In this document: in pieces, positions 35,771 through 38,500 of the stretch | How positions within the stretch are numbered: the first letter of the stretch is position 1 | Layout of the letters: every line of letters begins with the position of its first letter | DNA from: Colwellia sp. | GTDB lineage: Bacteria; Pseudomonadota; Gammaproteobacteria; Enterobacterales; Alteromonadaceae | DNA length: 38,500 bases | NCBI GenBank assembly: GCA_016765685.1 | Contig: JAESPR010000055.1 | Coordinates: 1 to 38,500 of the forward strand | Direction: 5' to 3' | Translations under genes and position numbers: made by a program | Notes under the pieces: generated by a model | What the model was told of the DNA's origin: nothing | What the model saw: the letters and a program-made list of their open reading frames with translations, nothing else | The model's database searches: none

Positions 35771-37282
35771 ATGGCGCACAACACACAGACCACGGATAAC
35801 TTTCTTAGTGGTGATACTAATTATCAAGAACAGTTAAATTTGTGGCAGGAAGTTAGAGCCGCGATTGCTGGTAAGTATAAAGTATTGCAAATAATCACCT
35901 GCTTACCTGGGCCACAATATAAACAATACCCAATATTCGGTAATGACGCACAACGTCAACAGGCTAACGCTTGTAATGCTGCTAATGCTTTACGTGTCAC
36001 CTCTTATTGGTCGCGTGGTCGATTCTTTAACGCTACAGGTCGCACACATGAATCATTGGGTGGCATGGTATGGAGTAAAGAGCCAGAAGTTGAATTGGCT
36101 CCTAAGCTTGATTACTTAGAAAGGAATGCTGATGGTGCTGGTAGTGGTTTGCGTGAAGTTGCACAAGCTGTTGTTGATGAGGTCGATTCTATCGGTCGCT
36201 ATGGTATCTTGGTTGATATGCCATCTAATGAGCAGCGATTAACACAGGCTCAAGAGCAGATGCCATCTAACGCACCACGTTTTATTCAATACAATGCCGA
36301 GCAGATTATTTATTTTCGTGTTGCTGGTAACTCAAATTCAGTTGATGAAATACGCCTTACTGAAATTCGCAGCGAGAAAGTAAAAGGTAATGATTTTGAT
36401 TATGAAAACAAGACCTATATTCGCCGCTTAATAATGATTGATAATATATATCACAACCAGTTATGGAATGATAAAAAGGAAATGATCAGTGATGTCGAGC
36501 CAATAGCTAACGGTAAAAAGCTTACTGAGATACCTTTCCAGTTCTTCGGTGCCGATAATAACTCCCCCGAGTACTCGAAAGTACCTCTATATGATTTAGC
36601 TAACGCCAACTTGGGTCACTTTGTATTGGATTGTGATAACCGCGATAACTTACATTTTCACGGTCAAGGCATGACTAACGTGTTTACCAAGATGGAGCCT
36701 GATGATTTCAACCTAAGAAACCCTAACGGTTTAGATGTTGGTGCAAAGGGCCGTAATACGTTTGAGGAAACCGATAGAGTCGAACTATTACAATTAGAGG
36801 CTACCGGCGCAATCCCTGCTGAAATGGTACGTGACCAAGAGCGAATGGTTATGCTAGGCGCTCAATTAGTAACTAACGCATCAAGTACACAGACGTTAGG
36901 CGCTAAAGAAATAGAAGTCACCACATCAACAAGTACACTGAAGCGTATTGCATTTAATGTTACTGAAGGCATCGAGCAATGCTTAGCATGGGCTGCTTTA
37001 TTCCTTGGCGAGTCGAAAGAGTCAACGTACAAGATTAACACTGATTTTGTTACTGATGATATGTCACCAGAAATGATTACCAAGCAAATGGAAATGGTTC
37101 AGGGTGGCGTATTACCTAAAGCTACATTATGGGAAACTGCTCGCAAGGTTGGCTTTACTAAATTAGATGATGCCACGTTAAAGGCTGAGTCTGAAAAGGA
37201 TAGCGCTGAGATTAAAGGTATGGAAGAAGACGCTGCAAAGGCACAAGCTAAGCTGGATGCCGATGAGTTAAATAATGCCTAA
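35771..37282 (+). CDS. Portal protein (DUF4055-like)
   Basis: 503 residues. Begins QTTDNFLSGDTNYQEQLNLW, with NALRVTSYWSRGRFFNATGR, GYGILVDMPS-like IGRYGILVDMPS at about 140, RFIQYNAEQIIYFRV and LGHFVLDCDNRDNLHFHGQG. These are the ordered patterns of the DUF4055 portals. The C-terminal third is helical with a Lys/Asp/Glu-rich end. It forms the dodecameric ring through which TerL packages DNA. Located downstream of the terminase and before the Mu F-like protein; overlaps the next gene by 8 bases. Confidence 0.85.
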   Translation: MAHNTQTTDNFLSGDTNYQEQLNLWQEVRAAIAGKYKVLQIITCLPGPQYKQYPIFGNDAQRQQANACNAANALRVTSYWSRGRFFNATGRTHESLGGMVWSKEPEVELAPKLDYLERNADGAGSGLREVAQAVVDEVDSIGRYGILVDMPSNEQRLTQAQEQMPSNAPRFIQYNAEQIIYFRVAGNSNSVDEIRLTEIRSEKVKGNDFDYENKTYIRRLIMIDNIYHNQLWNDKKEMISDVEPIANGKKLTEIPFQFFGADNNSPEYSKVPLYDLANANLGHFVLDCDNRDNLHFHGQGMTNVFTKMEPDDFNLRNPNGLDVGAKGRNTFEETDRVELLQLEATGAIPAEMVRDQERMVMLGAQLVTNASSTQTLGAKEIEVTTSTSTLKRIAFNVTEGIEQCLAWAALFLGESKESTYKINTDFVTDDMSPEMITKQMEMVQGGVLPKATLWETARKVGFTKLDDATLKAESEKDSAEIKGMEEDAAKAQAKLDADELNNA

Positions 37283-38396
37283 CGAGATACTAACAACCGT
37301 CTACAGTCAGCATACAGTATTCTTGCAGCGTGTCGGTGCTACTCAAGGCAACGATGTCATACCTTTTCTTCGTTTAATCGAGGAAGATATTCAGCGTATA
37401 TTTAACACGTATCGTGATAGACCTAAAACAGCAGCCAATCAAGCGGCTATTACAAAGGCTATTGATATTGCCTCGCGCGGTCATTTACAGGATTACATAA
37501 CCGAGCTTAAAAAGTCTAACCGTGAGATAGGAACCAACGAGGCAGAATTTGCGGCCAGTACACTTAATAAGATAGTAATACGTGATGACTTTGAATCTAT
37601 CGTACCTAGTGCAGCACAGGTTAACGCTATCGCCATCGCTACACCTATTCAATTGAGTGAGTCAGCCTACACAACTTATAACTCTATGATGTCAAACTAT
37701 TGGCGTAAATGGACTGATGAAATAGATGCTTTAGTGCAGAATGGCTTTGTTACCGGTCAAAATATTGACGAGATAGCGGCCAATGTATTTAAGCAGATGC
37801 GATTAGAGAAAAGCACAGTAAGCAAAAACTTATTAAATCGCGCTCACAGGTCAGCTAAGTCAGTTGCTATTACCGGCACTAATCATTATGCCAATACTGC
37901 CAGGATAGAATTTGTTGATCAAAACGATAACGTGTTAAAAGGCTATCGATTAATATCCGTGGTTGATTCGCGTACTTCGCGCAAGTGTCGAGCATTAGAC
38001 CAGAAGTTTATACCGAAAGATTCACCTAAGCTGTCAAGCTTCACGCCTCCTTTGCATATTAATTGCCGTACTGCTTTAGTATATGAAGTGGATGAAAGGT
38101 TCAGTTTAGATGATGCAGATACTAAGCGGGCGAGTAGCTTTGAGGTTGACGGTAAGCGCGACCCTAAGCCCGTATCGTCAGAGGGTATTTATTATGATAA
38201 AATGAAGTCTCTCAAAGCAAGTGACCAAGATAATATACTTGGTCCAACTATGGGAAAGGCTTTTAGAAAGATGAATAACCCGAGTGAATTCGCAAATGCG
38301 ACAATTGATTCTTTGGGTAATCCATTAACTATAAAAGAAATGCAAAAGAAAGATAACGAATTAGGCGCTATATTGCGTCAACAAACTGGCGGCTAG
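37275..38396 (+). CDS. Mu F-like minor head protein
   Basis: 373 residues. The hallmark is near residues 235-275: SVVDSRTSRKCRALDQKFIP and FTPPLHINCRTALVYEV, the conserved Cys-x-x-Leu-Asp ... PPLH-x-x-C-R of phage Mu protein F and SPP1 gp7. The N-terminal 200 residues are helical. Such proteins are injected or join the procapsid interior next to the portal. Ends 32 bases before the scaffold start; the map closes here. Confidence 0.88.
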   Translation: MPNEILTTVYSQHTVFLQRVGATQGNDVIPFLRLIEEDIQRIFNTYRDRPKTAANQAAITKAIDIASRGHLQDYITELKKSNREIGTNEAEFAASTLNKIVIRDDFESIVPSAAQVNAIAIATPIQLSESAYTTYNSMMSNYWRKWTDEIDALVQNGFVTGQNIDEIAANVFKQMRLEKSTVSKNLLNRAHRSAKSVAITGTNHYANTARIEFVDQNDNVLKGYRLISVVDSRTSRKCRALDQKFIPKDSPKLSSFTPPLHINCRTALVYEVDERFSLDDADTKRASSFEVDGKRDPKPVSSEGIYYDKMKSLKASDQDNILGPTMGKAFRKMNNPSEFANATIDSLGNPLTIKEMQKKDNELGAILRQQTGG

Positions 38397-38500
38397 CGGT
38401 CGCTTTAACAACGTACTAGAGGTACATCATGGATTTAACTACAATCGAAGGCATTACATTTACACCAGAACAAACAGCGGCAATCATGAAGCAACATCAA
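38372..38500. repeat. Exact copy of window bases 1-129 (map closure)
   Basis: The last 129 bases are identical to the first 129, including the end of the Mu F-like gene, the intergenic spacer and the start of the scaffold gene. The genome unit is therefore 38,371 bp and either circular, circularly permuted or terminally redundant. The length looks like an assembler overlap rather than a biological direct terminal repeat, but sequence alone cannot decide. Confidence 0.95.
38429..38500 (+). CDS. Start of the scaffold gene (repeated, cut by window end)
   Basis: The first 24 codons of the scaffold gene at 58-741, seen again because the window wraps round the circular map. Not a second gene. Confidence 0.95.
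   Translation, partial: MDLTTIEGITFTPEQTAAIMKQHQ

Overview
The window is one complete genome, slightly over-read, of a tailed double-stranded DNA phage. Bases 38372-38500 repeat bases 1-129 exactly, so the unit is a 38,371-bp circular (or circularly assembled) map. It is AT-rich and densely packed, with many TAATG and ATGA stop/start overlaps. A tape measure protein, a tube protein and a -1 frameshifted tail chaperone make it a siphovirus with a fairly short tail. NinB-, NinG- and NinH-like proteins, SSB and a Rad52-like annealing protein suggest a gammaproteobacterial, probably marine, host; this host call is inference. I see no integrase, CI-like repressor, tRNA, DNA polymerase, primase or replicative helicase, so it looks virulent and dependent on the host replisome.

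Layout. Structural genes run rightward across the map origin: TerS and TerL (32877-34644), portal and Mu F-like minor head protein (35771-38396), scaffold and major capsid (58-1697), and a set of virion proteins (2074-3982). Head-tail connectors, tail tube, chaperone, tape measure, distal tail, hub and an SGNH-hydrolase tail spike follow (6444-16701). Leftward operons sit between them: 5731-4044 (small HTH and membrane proteins), 20141-16715 (replication-like, NinH, NinB, NinG), 25113-23649 (RHH and phage-family proteins) and 35654-34641 (YefM/Phd-like antitoxin operon). Rightward early genes are at 20252-23440, including an HNH endonuclease and a cytosine methyltransferase, and at 25248-28489, including annealing protein and SSB. 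An M15 peptidase endolysin, a 3TM holin and other membrane proteins form the lysis block (28500-30238). Three putative virion proteins follow (30278-32785).

The most striking content is non-coding. Two gene-free stretches, about 5859-6375 and 21272-21735, are diverged copies of one large structured RNA. They share helix order and compensatory base changes in at least seven helices, and each has its own promoter. I cannot assign the family; size and phage context recall the ornate large RNAs ROOL and GOLLD. The second copy is followed by an HNH homing-endonuclease gene enclosed by an inverted repeat.

Other notable points are: three GTAC cores spaced exactly 12 nt apart in the promoter of the YefM-like operon; a methyltransferase gene bounded by 28-bp direct repeats; a leader before 2074 with competing CCCTC/GAGGG pairings and a terminator; and three consecutive virion genes whose products begin with a shared RNELL-type peptide.
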